A stretch of 41,486 nt of DNA from a bacterium (GTDB taxonomy: Bacteria > Sysuimicrobiota > Sysuimicrobiia > Sysuimicrobiales > Segetimicrobiaceae). A program made the position numbers and the translations under genes. The notes under the pieces are model-generated. The model was not told the DNA's origin. It did not search any database and saw only the letters and a program-made list of their open reading frames with translations. Within the stretch, counting starts at the first letter, position 1, and each line of letters starts with the position of its first letter. The DNA is taken from the NCBI GenBank assembly GCA_035295165.1, contig DATGJN010000022.1:1-41486 (forward strand). Direction: 5' to 3'. Positions 41,266 through 41,486 of the stretch are shown here, piece by piece.

Positions 41266-41486
41266 TCACTTGGCGAGGTGCATCTGGGAGACGAACATCT
41301 GCTGGTCTGGCGTCGGCTGCCAGTGCAAGTCCTTGCGCGCGCCGTACAACGCGTACACCTGCCACAGCGCCACCGCCGGCACGTCCGTCTGGAGGATCGC
41401 CTGCGCCTGAGCGTACAAGCCGGTGCGCGCGGCCGGGTCGAGGGCGGTCCGCGCGGCGTCGGCCAGCTTGTCGAACGCGGGGTTGG
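41266..41486 (-). CDS. ABC transporter substrate-binding protein, family 5 (C-terminal fragment)
   Basis: The last 73 codons of a gene that runs off the window. The readable end has N-P-A-F-D-K-L-A-D-A-A, then A-R-T-G-L-Y-A-Q-A-Q-A-I-L-Q and V-P-A-V-A-L-W-Q-V-Y-A-L-Y-G-A-R-K, which is the usual C-terminus of extracellular solute-binding proteins family 5 (DppA/OppA). It ends Q-M-H-L-A-K at a TGA (41268-41266). It is the first gene of the importer operon on the minus strand, with the two permeases following closely. The substrate-determining part lies outside the window. Confidence 0.85.
   Translation of the reverse strand, partial: NPAFDKLADAARTALDPAARTGLYAQAQAILQTDVPAVALWQVYALYGARKDLHWQPTPDQQMFVSQMHLAK

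Noticed and set aside
1-41486. CRISPR arrays, insertion sequences, integrase genes, rRNA and tRNA genes
   Set aside because: No regularly spaced short repeats, transposase or integrase motifs, or conserved RNA-gene sequences were seen on either strand.

Overview
The window is chromosomal DNA from a high-G+C bacterium, with about two thirds G+C by eye, many GTG starts and strong G/C at third codon positions. It looks like an uncultured, non-proteobacterial, Terrabacteria-type lineage. The evidence is a Bacillus-type SOS box in front of lexA, a MutL with the endonuclease motif, an LL-diaminopimelate aminotransferase, and a cytochrome b fused to a cytochrome c domain. No rRNA, tRNA, CRISPR array, insertion sequence or prophage was recognised, so the lineage cannot be named from this stretch.

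Layout. 1-917: the end of an unknown gene, then a strong promoter, a possible 23-residue peptide gene and a terminator-like hairpin. 918-3469: an NRAMP-like transporter with non-canonical metal-site motifs, and an MFS transporter. 3630-7371: a tightly overlapped operon of a glutaryl-CoA-dehydrogenase-like enzyme, a sarcosine/pipecolate-oxidase-like flavoenzyme and an MFS permease, readable as a lysine/pipecolate catabolic unit. 7436-11028: a secreted unknown, miaB, a GNAT acetyltransferase and a solitary iolB-like gene. 11093-21172: a housekeeping block of mutL and mutS (minus strand), a HEPN-like protein with disordered basic tails, miaA, dapL, hflX and lexA (minus strand). 21364-25068: an SDR oxidoreductase, an unknown protein, a CDF-like membrane protein and a VWA protein. 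25441-28442: two divergent XRE-TPR regulators around a 713-bp AT-richer gap. 28653-30745: a Tat-exported dienelactone-hydrolase-like protein, a cupin and a carboxymuconolactone-decarboxylase-like protein.

30983-39452 is the most interesting part. Two tandem DMSO/TMAO-reductase-type molybdoenzymes are followed by a TorD-like chaperone, a mono-haem cytochrome resembling only the C-terminal part of TorC/DorC, a Rieske protein and a cytochrome b-c fusion. No NapC-type quinol dehydrogenase is seen. This suggests a bc-type complex has taken its place as the link between the quinone pool and the periplasmic molybdoenzymes, or that electrons run the other way. The two molybdoenzymes differ at the position corresponding to the DMSO-reductase active-site tyrosine, so they probably differ in substrate. 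39472-41486 (minus strand) holds a peptide/nickel-type ABC importer: two permeases and the end of its binding protein.
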